From Phaeosaccion multiseriatum (lineage: Eukaryota > Ochrophyta, other classes): 64,000 nucleotides of DNA. Position 1 is the stretch's first letter. The number at the start of each line of letters is the position of its first letter. The stretch covers positions 2,356,001 through 2,420,000 of the forward strand of contig OZ218957.1 of NCBI GenBank assembly GCA_965112735.1. Direction: 5' to 3'. The translations under genes were made by a program, and so were the position numbers. This document shows, piece by piece, positions 22,483 through 33,178 of this stretch. A model generated the notes under the pieces. It saw only the letters and a list, made by a program, of their open reading frames with translations, searched no databases and had not been told where the DNA came from.

Positions 22483-23254
22483 GATAGTACGGGGCCCAAC
22501 GAGATTTGGTGGGAGAAGAGAGAGGGAGTTAGAAAAACGAACAGACCGGTCAGAGGGGGGGGGCGGTGATTTAGGCTCACACGATGGTATGTGAGTGACG
22601 TCTTTCAAGAGTTGAGTACATACACAAAGACACGCATGCACATCAAGGGAAGGGAAGGGAAGTAGCAAGCGTGAAGGATGTTATAGTCTCTCAAGCGCCA
22701 CTTGCCCAACCGAGGGGGCGTTGACGTAGGATACGAGTCTAAAGTCCTCTCACCGCTTGCCCGCGTCCACCCCACACGCACGAATGCGTGCACGATGGGA
22801 ACGGTGACACAGCAGAGAGGAGGTTACTATGGCAAAGTTTTTTCTCCGGGGATGTCATGTGTTTGTTTGGAACGGGCACTTGCTGAGTTCGCCTCCTTCA
22901 GGAAACTTTTTGCTTCCCTCAGAGGCACCCCCTGCGCCTGCGCTGCCCTCCCTCTCCGGCTATCATTATTGCGGTTGTTTGTGCTGGTTAGTATAGTGAG
23001 GGGAGAGGAGGAGGCAGGAGACGCACATAGCCAAAGAGAGCGAGTAGATTCGCATCCGCACCCACCTTCCGAGCCTTCGTCCGCAGTTCCTCCACCTTGC
23101 CCATCAGTTCAGCAACCTTGTCGCGGAACTCAGACACCACCAGCGCCAGGGCCGGCACTTGCTCCTTGACCACTTCCCGACCCTCCGGAGTGGCAGCAGC
23201 AGTAGGAGCTACCATGTTCCAAAGGGGGTGCCAAGGCCGCCCACCACACACCAA
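20539..23254 (-). CDS. Lcp5/neuroguidin (Sas10/Utp3/C1D family), small-subunit processome factor
   Basis: Four exons on the minus strand: 23254-23066, 22367-21788, 21561-21422, 21000-20539; up to 456 residues. A second ATG at 23215 is an equally good start. The N-terminal Sas10/C1D helical domain spans exons 1-2 (VVKEQVPALALVVSEFRDK, LLSYCINLCTYMALKFEG, MGPIDRRLKYQVDKLL). DPLSFRPNPDALLAG and YRAPRMASVPYDGD are the conserved Lcp5/NGDN motifs. Exon 3 gives DDEDRARAEFEETYMMRM and exon 4 SVTKKDKKRRREMEQSASRL and a basic C-terminus. The yeast homologue is needed for 18S rRNA maturation in the nucleolus. Two poly-glycine tracts encoded by GGA repeats are lineage additions. It is divergent from the NusG-like gene. 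Confidence 0.92.
21108..21415. repeat. CTGTCCTGACACCC(ACC) minisatellite with a relic exon end
   Basis: Intron 3 of the neuroguidin gene is made of repeats of CTCTGTCCTGACACCCACCC and close variants. At 21183-21238 it also contains a decayed copy of the 3' end of exon 3 with its splice donor (original at 21413-21470). Confidence 0.85.
22370..22482. repeat. (GTAT)n microsatellite
   Basis: About 27 GTAT units interrupted by GTGT lie in intron 1 of the neuroguidin gene, directly upstream (in gene orientation) of the 3' splice site at 22368. Confidence 0.9.
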
Positions 23255-23472
23255 AATGGCCTGTTGGTCATACGCTAGTGCTCACAGCTACCGGGCCTGC
23301 CCTTCTCCTCCTCACACCTTTGAACCCGATCAACCCACTCCTCCACACACTACCCTAAGCAGAAATGACCACGGTTTTGCCTGTAGCGTAGTTTTGCTTC
23401 CTCGGGAGCCTCTTTTCATCCTCGCCTGGCCTTGGCCGGGGGACAAATTGAACCTTTTCTCGCGCCGAAAAG

Positions 23473-26400
23473 GTGGTGATCATGAGAGAAGGCAAGAAGA
23501 GTAGCAGAGGACTCACTCGCAGGAGCACAATGTGCAATAGACCTCTTCGGAGTAGTAGTAGTCAGATGGGTAGCCCTTGGCTGGTAGGTGCCACCTGCAG
23601 TCTGCTTGGTCTCGCGGCTCTGGTCAAGGGCTACCACCTCCAGCTGCCATCCCCATCTCTGCGGCACCAGCAGAGGCACGCCCCTGCCGCCTCCAGGACG
23701 ACAACGGTAGGAACAGGAGGGGGGGGGGCAGCAAGACGGACATGGACGGCAATGTCCATGTCATCTTCGTCGCTGCCGGTGCCTTTACTTGGCGACAATA
23801 GCAGGCGCAGCAGTCCACTTCAAAGGAGACATATTGGGAGAGAAACGAGCAGCAGCCGGAGCAGCAGCACGAGACTGAATGCCGTGGTGGGGCCGGGTAC
23901 AACAATCTCCATGGCCAGTTTGCGCGCAGGAGATCTGGACGAAGATGGCAATGTTATCGACTGGGCCGTCATTGATGCCATGCCGGACGATGATCCCGAT
24001 GAGCTCAGGGAAGAGGCCGAGCGCAAAGCCGCACAGAAGGAGAAGGAGAGGGAGGAGCTCGAGGCGCACCTGGCTACCTTGACCAATGCGGAGCTGCGCG
24101 AGTGGAAGAAGGTGCAGAAGGCCCGGCAGAAGCAGGAGGAGCGGGAGCTGAAGAAGGCCCAGAAGGAGGCCAAAGTAAAGGCTGACACAAGGCAGAAGCG
24201 CCTCGAGTTGCGTGAGAAACAGGCCAAAATGAAGGAGGTGAGTGCGTGCGTGTGTGTGGGAGTGTGTGTGTGTTTTTCAGTTTGGAGTAAGAGATGTGGG
24301 GGTCTTGTGGCGGGGTGGGAGGGCGGTCCTGCTAGATAGATAGGTAGACACACCTGCTCGCTGCGCCACGCCGCTACACCGCGAGTCAGCTCAATCGTCT
24401 CTTACTGCTGACAGACTTGTCGTTGCTTGGTGCTGCTGACTAACTGGACTCGACTTCGAATCATTTCCTTTTGTCTTGTTGTGGAGCAGAGGGACCAGAT
24501 CCAGACAGACGAAGAGCCGCACTGGTACGGCCTCAAGGTAGGTGGTTACAGAAGATGCTGAGGATGCCGTGAGAGCGTGATAGAGTGACAGCGTGATAGC
24601 GTGATAGTTCGAGAGCGTGATGGAGTGATATCGTGAGAGCGTGATGTTGTGAGATCGTGAAAGCGTGATAGAGCCCCCCTCCCCCTTCCATCCGTTCCTT
24701 CCCTATCACACTCAAACTCACACACACATGATGGAGGTGCACGCCGGCTCGGAGGCCCGCATCGAGACGATCCTGCACGACGACGTGCAGATGCGCATGT
24801 GGGATATTAAAGATCGCTTGTTTGAGGTGCTTGTGCCCAAGACGTTGATCCCCACCACGCAGGGCAAGAAAGTTATTCGTGAGTCAGTGAGAGAGAGAGA
24901 GAGAGGGGGGAGAGAGAGAGAGGGAAAAGTGAGTCGGTATGTCCCTCCTGGTCTGTATGTCTGTTTGTCTGTCCCTCCCTGCCTGTCCCTCCCTCCCTCC
25001 CTGTCTGTCTGTCTGTCTGTATGTATGTCTGTATGTCTACCTACCTCACTGCCTCTGCCCGTCTCCATCCTTCCCCCCCCCCCTGCCCTCCAACCCTCCA
25101 CCCTCCACCCTCCCGCCCCCTCCCCACCCCCTCCTACCCAACAAACAGTCAAGGAGAAGCCTCTGTACCAAGGCTATGTGTACCTGTACTGTATGGTGAG
25201 CCCCGACCTTGTCGCTCGCCTCATCGCCATGCCCAAGGTAACCGAGTTCTTGGGCAACAAGAGGACGCAGCGGGGGGTGCGAATCCCTGCGGCCTTCACA
25301 GAGGCCGATATGAAGGGGGTGGCGGAGGCCTCGGAGCAAGCCAGGAACGACCCCTTGGTGCGTGGACTCGAGTGGAAGGAGGGAGGGAAGGAGGGAAGGA
25401 GGGAGGGAGGGAGGGGGGGAGGGAGGGAGGGAGGGAGTGGAGTGAGTGTGAAAGGTAGGGCAGGGCTGGGCGAAGGGTGGGGTGGAGTGGAGTGGAGTGA
25501 GTAGGATAGAGAGAGGAGAGCGGAGGGATCTCTCTACCCCTTGGGGGAGTTGACTGATGGCTGACCAACCAAACACTCTACCATACCCCCCCCCGCATCC
25601 CAATTGCATTGCATCAGGTGGCCAAGGTGATGAGCTGGGACCTCAAAAGGGGAGACATTATGGAAATCACAAGCGGCGGTTACGCGGGCTCACAGGGCGC
25701 CATGATGGCTGTCAAGGCCAACAAGGTACGACTACGGTGTACCAACAACAACATACCATATTATGGCAACGAAATCAGGAGAGGATTTCGTTGTCTTGTC
25801 TTCTCCCCTCCTCCTTCCTTTCCACCGTTAACTCTTTCCACTGTTCACCCCCGTTAATGTCCGTCACCCTCCGTTCACCTTCTACCCTCCCCTTCCCCCG
25901 CAGATTCACGTGGAGCTGTCCACCTTCAACACCGCCACGGAATACAAGGCGAACTTCGACGAGGTGAGGCAGTTGGTGATACAACACCTGCAGTGCACTT
26001 GGAGTTTCAGTTTATCAGCTTTGAATTCCTCTCATTCTCTGCCATCCTCTGCCATCCCCCCGCCCGGTAGGTGCGTCCTCTGAGCCCAGAGGAGACGGAT
26101 GAATACAATGCAAACGTCAGGGCAAACATGGAGAAAATGATGACAGAGAGAATGGACGAACTCGAAATGGTAAGTTACGTAAGAAGACTCTTATGTATGA
26201 GTTACGTGATGGTTAAGTATGGGTTGAGCAGATTATGGCAGGGAGAAGACTTGACAGTTACATGATGGTCAAGTAAGGGTCGAGCAGATTATGGCAGGGA
26301 GAAGACTTTACCGACCTCAGCCCGGTTGGTACGTGAGGGTTACGTGAGGAGTACGTAGTAAGAGTTTTGATCAAATGAAACGAACGAGCGAACGCACTCT

Positions 26401-27587
26401 TCGTGCTGTGCTGGGCTCGATTGGGTTAACCCCAAACAACACAACCCCCCCCCCAAACAGAGGAAGGACCCCCCCAAGCGCGCCAAGAAGATGGACCGCG
26501 ACCCCCTGGGAGCGAAGTATTCGGCCCTCGGCAACAGCAGATTCTCCTCCCCCGCGGATCTGCTTGGTGAGGGCGGTGATGCTGCTGACTCTGTCTCTGT
26601 CAAGGCCGCTCCCAAGGCTACGAGGGAGAAGGTGGTGAAGGAGGATATGGATACAATGATGCTGAGAAAGTTCCGGGAAGAGAAGCCTCGGACACCCGTG
26701 GAACAAAAACGAAGGGTCACCAAGGGGCCCAACCGAGCGCCAAAGACCCTCGAGGGTTCGACATTCGGGCAGGAGGATATCGATCCGAGGGTTGCTGCTC
26801 AAGCCAGGAGGGGGGTGAGCGGGCAGGATGAGTCTTTCTTCAATAGCCTTCCGGGCATCCTGTCAAGGGATGGTGGGGGGAGGGGGGCTGGGAGAGGGAG
26901 GGGAGGAGGAAGGGGACGAGGGGAGATGGGGAGAGGGAGGGGAAGGGGAGGAGAAATGGGGGCGATGGGCAGAGGGAGTGGAAGAGGGGGGATGGACAGG
27001 CGAGAGGCATGGGGAAGGGAGAGCAAGTTCGCCTCCCCCATGGGCGGTGCTGGCGCGGGCGGTGGAGTTCTGCCGGCAAGGGCCCGACAGCAGCAGCAGC
27101 AACAGCAACAGCAGCGGCAGCAGCGGGGGATGGGGGCGGCGGATGGTAGTGGACGAGGAGCACTCCACAACAACAACGACCAAGACACAACTGACGACGA
27201 CGATCTGTTCTTCGAAGAACTTATTCGTGACCTGAGGGAGGAGCCGTCCTCTTCTTCTTCTTCTTCTTCTTCTTCTCCTCCTCCTCCTCCTCCACGGCAG
27301 GAGACCGCCCAACGGCCACCCGTGGGGGGGAGTGGGGGGGAGGACGGGAGAAGTCCGTGGGGCGACGAGGGGGTGGCTGAGGTGGAAGATTCTCTTCTGT
27401 CTCTGTTGGATGGCTTAGGTAGCGACTCTCCTGACCTGCAGCAACAGCAGCAGCAACAGCCGCAGCCGGCACCACGCCTGACCCCCCCCCCAGTGGTGGA
27501 TGTGGAGGGCGAGGACGACGCTGCCCTAGACTTCCTTGAGGACTTCTTCAAGGAGGTGGAGGCCACGGCAGGGTACGAGGGAGGGGA

Positions 27588-27622
<35 letters not shown>

Positions 27623-29414
27623 GGGGGGGTAGTGGAGGGGGCGGGAATGGGGGCGAGCAGATTGAGCAGATGGAGTGGAAGCCCAAGCCCTATGTGCCTG
27701 GGGGGAGTGGAGGGGCGGGAGCTGCAGCCCCACGAGCAGCAGCACCAGTTGGTGATACAGCAGCAGAAGCAGCAGCAGAAGCAGCAGCAGAGGAGGAGTT
27801 TTCCTTGGACTTTCTGGATGACTTCTTTAAGGATTTGGACACCGTCAGCACGGGGCCGGTCGAGGAGCCTAAGGGGAGGGTCAGTCGGCAGCAGGAGCAG
27901 CAGCAGCAGGAGGAGGAGGAGCAGCAGCAGCAGCAGCAACAGCAGTCGGTGATGAAGCAGCAGCAGCAGCAACAGCAGCAGAGGCAGGAGCAAGAGCAGG
28001 ACGACGAGGGGGATTTCGCGTCTCTGGAAGACCTGCTGGCCGATATCGACATGGATATGGATAGCATGGGTGCAGGTGGTAAGGATACCGCCACACCCGT
28101 TGGTGCTACAGCAGGAGCTGCACCGCCAGTTGTTACTCCACCGTCTGGCCCTTCTGCTGCCGTTGCTGCTACACCCTCCGTAACCCCCGCCGCTGCCGCC
28201 GCCCCGCCGGCTATGGACGACCTTGATCTGGGCGGGTTGGAGGAGCTGCTGGCAGAGCTAGACAGGGGAGAGTTGCCGGAGGATGAGCTTATGGCCAGGC
28301 TCATGGATGGCGACGACGACGCTGGTCCTCCTGCTGCTGCTTTCGGATCACCAACTCGTGTACGAGGGGGGCCGGGCGGACACCTCGGGAAGGAGGGGTG
28401 GGGAGGCCGGGGGGCGGCGGCCAGGCAAGCGGGGCTGGTGGACGATGCATGTAAGTCAGTGAGGTGGATGGCAGTGGATGGCAGTGAATGGCAGTGGATG
28501 GCAGTTGATGGGATGGAGAGCACTGCACGCTATTTCTTGCTACTTGCTCCTCTTCCCTAACCTCTTGTGTGTTGTAATCCCTGTGGTATCTCCTCCTCCT
28601 CCTCCTCCCTCCTCCCTCCTCCTTCCTCCTCCTTTCCCTCAGCCGCCACTCTGGACGTGTCTCCCTCTCGGCCAGAGCAAGATGCTCCCTCCTCCTTCAA
28701 AGAGTTCCTTCGAAGAGACATTGACGCTAGAGAGCAAGCAGGTATGTTTCAGTTTCAGTTTGTCTGTTTCTATGTGTCAGTTTCAGTACCAAGTTTCACT
28801 GACCCAATCTTCCAATCTTCACCTCCCCACTCCCACTCAGAGACTTCCTCGACTTTTATTTTTACTGACTTACGAACGACAGGTCTTCTCGAGGACGAAG
28901 CAGAGGGCCCCTTAGCCATTGCCGCAGAGGTGCTCAAGAGAGAGGGGGGCGGGTTCAAGCAGGGGAGGGGTAAGGACAAGTACGGAGATACGTACTACGA
29001 TGTGCCCCTTCCTTCCTCTCCCTCTGGGGCAGGGGCAGAGGCGGGGGGGGAGCTTGACGACTTCTTCGGGGCACTTGATGCAGCTGCACCGACTTCAAGA
29101 GAGGAGGAGGGGGGCGGACAGAAGGAGGAGCAGCGGCAGCAGCAGCTGCAGGAGGAGACGGGGGAGGAGCGGGAGAAGAAGGAGCAGCGGCTGCAGCGGG
29201 AGCAGCAGCTAGAGAAGCAGCGGGAGAAGCAGCGGCAGGGGGCGGCTCAAAAGAAGCAACTCTTGAGTCTCTTGAGTGATGACGACTTGTTCCCCATGAG
29301 TCCTCAGGAGAGGGACCCCTCGCTACATGTGTACGATAGGAATGACGAGCGGGAGAGGGGGGGCGGTGAGCGCAGGAGGGCCGACCGGGGGAGGGGAGGA
29401 AAGGGGGGGAGAGG

Positions 29415-29445
<31 letters not shown>

Positions 29446-29796
29446 TTGGTGATACAGCAGCAGCAGGGGGAGGAAGAGGAGGGGGTCGGCGGTGACGGGA
29501 GTTCTGACGCGGTGCCATTGGCTTCTGCAGTGCCTCCTACTTCTGAGGCTCCTCCTACTTCTGCACCAACAGCTGTCGCCGAGGAGGCGATGGGAGGAGG
29601 AGGAGGAGGAAGCGAGACGGTTACAGAAAGCCAAGCTCCTCCTCCTCCTCCTGCTCCTGCTCCTGCTCAAGATGCCGCTGCGCTGAGCAAGCTGAAGGTG
29701 CCTGAGCTGAAGGCCGCCCTCAAGGCTCAGGGCTTGCCTGTCAGCGGAAGGAAGGCCGAGCTCATAGAGAGACTCACCAGTGCGGCAGCGGCTTAG
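23473..29796 (+). CDS. Plastid-targeted NusG-like transcription factor with C-terminal SAP domain
   Basis: Ten exons: 23473-24237, 24490-24537, 24737-24878, 25149-25357, 25618-25725, 25904-25963, 26071-26169, 26461-28450, 28643-28741, 28883-29796; up to 1477 residues. ATGs at 23530 or 23566 put a signal peptide first (WLVGATCSLLGLAALVKGYH). The NGN domain starts WYGLK at about 266, then VHAGSEARIETILHDDVQ, GKKVI, LYQGYVYLYCMVS and VTEFLG. A KOW motif follows (KRGDIMEITSGGYAGSQGAM, about 396-415). NusG couples RNA polymerase to elongation and antitermination; the leader predicts the plastid. Exons 8-10 add about 900 low-complexity residues rich in Gln, Gly and Asp. The last 40 residues are a SAP DNA-binding helix pair (LSKLKVPELKAALKAQGLPV then GRKAELIERL). 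Bacterial NusG is about 180 residues. The NusG-SAP combination is unusual. Phases agree at all nine joins. Confidence 0.9.
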
Positions 29797-30251
29797 GTGT
29801 AAGAAGCGTTGGTCTTTAACTGTTCCTTGGCTGCTCCTTAGCTGCTCCTTGGCTGGTCCTTAGCTGGTCCTTAGCTGGTCCTTAGCTGCTCCTTGGTTGC
29901 TCCTTAGCTGGTCCTTGGCTTGTTGCTTGGGGGAGGGGGGCGGTATGTTGGCCAAACTAAGCTTGGTTTGGCTGGTTGCTTCGTTGGAAGGTTGGAAGGT
30001 AGGTTGGTAGATGGATAGATACGATAGAGAGAAAGCTGCGTTTGATGGTGATGTGGATGCGGGCGAAGCGAAGCAAGGCGAAGGGAGGCGAAGGGGGGCG
30101 AGGCAAGGCGCATTGGAGCGGCGGAGGACGAACGAAAGGCGCAACACAGTGGGCTTCCTTCATTGCAATATTTCATTGCAATTGCTTGCTTTACTTGACG
30201 GTGGGCCGCGCAGGGGCGGACGGACGGGCAGGCGGGCGGACGACGTGGGGA

Positions 30252-30420
30252 AGCGAAGCAGCAGCGAAGAAAGCACCACACACAGTGGTCTCTCACTCGA
30301 AGCAGCGAAGAAAGCACCACACACAGTGGTCTCTCACTCGAAGCAGCAGCGAAGAAAGCACCAGTGGTCTCTCACTCGAAGCAGCAGCAAAGAAAGCACC
30401 AGTGGTCTCTCACTCGACTC
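30252..30420. repeat. About 40-bp minisatellite, four copies
   Basis: The string GAAGCAGCGAAGAAAGCACC followed by CAGTGGTCTCTCACTC recurs four times with small length differences (the CACACA part is missing from the last two copies). Confidence 0.85.
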
Positions 30421-30959
30421 TCGTCTGTCTCCCTTTCCCGCATGGAGCAGAGTTTGATTGTTTCCCCTTTGTTTCCCCTCCTCATCGGGCCTCCCATATC
30501 GTACATTTGTGGTTACGTTGACATCTATACAGAACCTTCATATATATACCGCTACATAAGAGTACATAAAACATACATGGTGAGAGCATGGGTTGTTTCG
30601 ATGCCCTGTTCTCCTTACCCGACAACCAACCATCCCACCATGGACATTGAAATTGATTGGCTGTGTCCAGAAAGCTTTCCTCCTCCTCCTCCTCCTCCTC
30701 CTCCTCCTCCTCCTTCCGACACTGAATTGAATTGACATGGAACACAGTACAAAAAACCGGAAACAATATCCACGACAAAAACAAAGAAAGGCGTTTGGTT
30801 GGCACACGGCATATGTCCACTAGGCAAAGTACATGAAACACACGCAAACACCGATCTCTCTTCCCAGTGATGCTTCCACTTCACACTCCAACCTCCCCTC
30901 CCCTCCCCCTCCGTCCCTCCTTCCCTCTCTCTAAAGCGTACGTACATTGAGTACGATTT

Positions 30960-31205
30960 AGAGTAGAGCAGAGTAGAGTAGAGAAGAGTAAAGTGTAGAG
31001 TAGAGTTGAGTGTAGAGCAGAGCAGAGCAGAGTAGAGTGGAGTAGACCAGAATAGAATAGAGTGTAGAGAAGAGTAGAGTAGAATAGAGTAGAGAGAGAT
31101 AAGAGGGGAGAGCAGAGTAGAGTGGAGTAGACCAGAATAGAATAGAGTGTGAGTAGAGTAGAGTAGAATAGAGTAGAGAGAGATAAGAGTGGAAAGCAGA
31201 GTAGA
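30960..31205. repeat. GTAGA/GCAGA pentanucleotide-type tract
   Basis: Irregular repeats of AGTAGAGTAGA and AGCAGAGCAGA, with an internal duplication of about 90 bp (compare 31044-31110 with 31134-31195). Confidence 0.8.
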
Positions 31206-31321
31206 GTTAAAGAGAGAAGAGTAGAGGAGAGAAAGGGGGTCCGTGGGTGGCTATTGAGCACTGCACAAAGGGCACTCGGTGTGCAGTACTGGGTGCCAGG
31301 ATGCCCCATCCCAGGGCAAGC

Positions 31322-33054
31322 TCAGTAGTAGCCCACTTGCGGCCGTCGACCTCCTCCTCCACCTCCTCCTCCTCCTCCACCACCACCACCACCTCCACCT
31401 CCACCACCACCACCACCACCACCACCACCTCCTCCTCCTCCACCACCACCACCACCACCACCTCCACCTCCACCACCGAATCCTCCTCTTCCTCCTCTTC
31501 CTCCTCCTCCTCCTCCTCCTCCTCCTCCTCCCGGCCATCCTCCGAGAGCAAGACCCGTCCCAGGAAAATCTGCCATCATCTGGTGGGCGAGCAGATCGTG
31601 CTTCTGGCGGAACATATCCATGACGCCCCCGATGCCCCCGAAGCCTTCGAAGCCCCCCCTGCCGCCGTGCCTCTGTGTCCTCCCCATCCCAAAGAAGTCG
31701 TCGTCTCCATCCCCCCAGGGATCTCCGAAGGCGGCGAACGGCTGCCACGTGCCCCCCTGGGTGCCTTGCATACCTTGACCGCCCCCCCTCCTCCCGTTCC
31801 TCAACGACCTGCTCGTGTTGGAGCTAAGCAAAGGATTGGACTCATCTTGGACGTCATTCTCCTCCTGTACGTGGCGCTCCACCCTCCCGTCAGCGTGCGT
31901 GACGGTGGTGGTTGTGCGTGTGGTCCTCCTGCCGTTGACAATCACAGTCTTCGTCGTGACCATCCGTCCGACGGGGCCGGTGTTGGTGTTGGTGCTTGTC
32001 GAGTGCTCCTGGTACTGCTGTTGATAAAGCCCCCCCCCCTCCTGCTCCTCCTGCTGCTGCTGCCGGTGCTGCCACCGCCGCCGCTGCTCCCGCTGCTCGC
32101 GCCGCTGCTCCTGCTCCTGCTGCTGGTGCTGCTCTCGCTGCCGCTGCTGCCGCTGCTGCTGCTGCTGCCGATGATGCTCCTGCTGATGGCGCTGCTCAAA
32201 CAGGTCTCTGAAGAGGTCACTAGCCCGGGCGCTGTGATATGCCCTGTGCCGCGGTACGGTCTCAGGGTTGCTGTTGCTGCCCTGCCTGTCCCTCTCCTCC
32301 AGGCTCATGTCATAGGCGTAGCGGAGGTCAGCGTTTGACAGCGTCTCGTATGCCTGTGTATGTATGTGGGTGTGGGTGTGGGTGTGGAGGGCGGGGGGGG
32401 GGGGGGTGCGTAGATGTGCACGTGCGAGTGTGTGTGCGTGGGTGCATGTGTGTGTGCGGTGGGTGGGTGGGTGTGTGCGTGCGTGTTCGATGTAGACCAC
32501 GCCAGAAGGGATAGGTGGACAAACAAAGAGCGGACGTCACGAAGCGGAGGAGGAGGAGCAGGACTGACTGATAAGACTGTGAGTAAGTGACTAACCTCTG
32601 AGACGCGCTTAAAATGCGCGGTCGCGTGCGTCCGAGTCTCCGGGCTGTGCTTGTCCTGAGGGGGTCGGACGAGGGAGAAGAAGAGGAGGGGGGGGGGGGG
32701 GAGTCACATCACAGTGGCGAAACAGAGAGGCAGGCTCGGGTGAGAGGGGGAAAGGCGAGGTGGGCGAGGTAGGGACAGGGGCTGAGAAGCTCGACGAGCC
32801 TCCTATCCAGTCGGCTGACTGTCCTTGTTCCTTACCGGGTGCCATTTCCGTGCCAGCGTCCTGTAGGCTTTCTGTGAGACAAGGGGGAGACAAAGCGAAG
32901 GGTAAGCAGCAGAAGGAGATTGAGGGGATTAACGAATTGAGAGAGAGACACTTCCCTTTCCCTCTTCTCTTACCTTGACGTCCGTCTCAGACGCATTCAC
33001 AGACACCTCCAGCACCTCATAGAAGGTCGCATCAGCGGGCAATCGCCCCTCCAT
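31322..33054 (-). CDS. J-domain co-chaperone, DNAJB6-like
   Basis: Four exons on the minus strand: 33054-32974, 32871-32836, 32655-32596, 32353-31322; 402 residues. The ATG at 33054 is chosen because the J domain starts right after it; an in-frame ATG at 33114 is possible. The J domain at about 10-70 reads FYEVLEVSVNASETDVK, KAYRTLARKWHP|D, HSPETRTHATAHFKRVSE, AYETLSNADLRYAYD. The HPD tripeptide that stimulates Hsp70 is split by intron 2. A glutamine/arginine-rich section follows, then TKTVIVNGRRTTRTTTTVTH and RVERHVQEEND, which resemble the substrate-binding segment of DNAJB6/B2. A Gly-rich region ends in a run of about 50 glycines encoded by (GGN) triplets before RRPQVGYY. The zinc finger of type A DnaJ is absent. 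It is divergent from the C2 gene across 124 bp. Confidence 0.9.
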
Positions 33055-33178
33055 CCTTTGTGTTTGCTCCTTCTTCTCTCCGGCCCATCCGGTCTTTGTT
33101 GACTTCCACAACATCCTGAAACCTAACCATTACGTATGTGAAGGCGCGTCGCCATGCGGCGGACACTTCGCTATTGAT
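33055..33178. promoter_or_regulatory. Divergent promoter region, J-domain / C2 gene
   Basis: Only 124 bp lie between the two start codons, so the promoters must overlap or be shared. No TATA-like box is obvious. The palindrome-like GCGCGTCGCCATGCGGCGG lies near 33155. Confidence 0.55.

Larger units (their letters stand above)
29797..31321. other. Convergent intergenic region, NusG-like / J-domain gene
   Basis: No gene is recognised. In order it holds: tandem GCTGGTCCTTAGCTG-type repeats (29820-29920), a minisatellite of about 40 bp carrying CAGTGGTCTCTCACTCGA (30252-30420), a (TCC)n run at 30678-30716, and GTAGA-based repeats (30960-31205). A candidate small peptide near 30510-30735 has no supporting features. 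Confidence 0.5.

Noticed and set aside
22081-22668. Frames with Tyr-Ile-His-Thr repeats near neuroguidin exon 2
   Set aside because: Produced by the (GTAT)n intron; the true exon begins at 22367.
26799-29670. Several minus-strand Ser/Pro/Ala frames opposite NusG exons 8-10
   Set aside because: They are shadows of CAG and GGA coding repeats; the plus frame carries the SAP domain and continuous phases.
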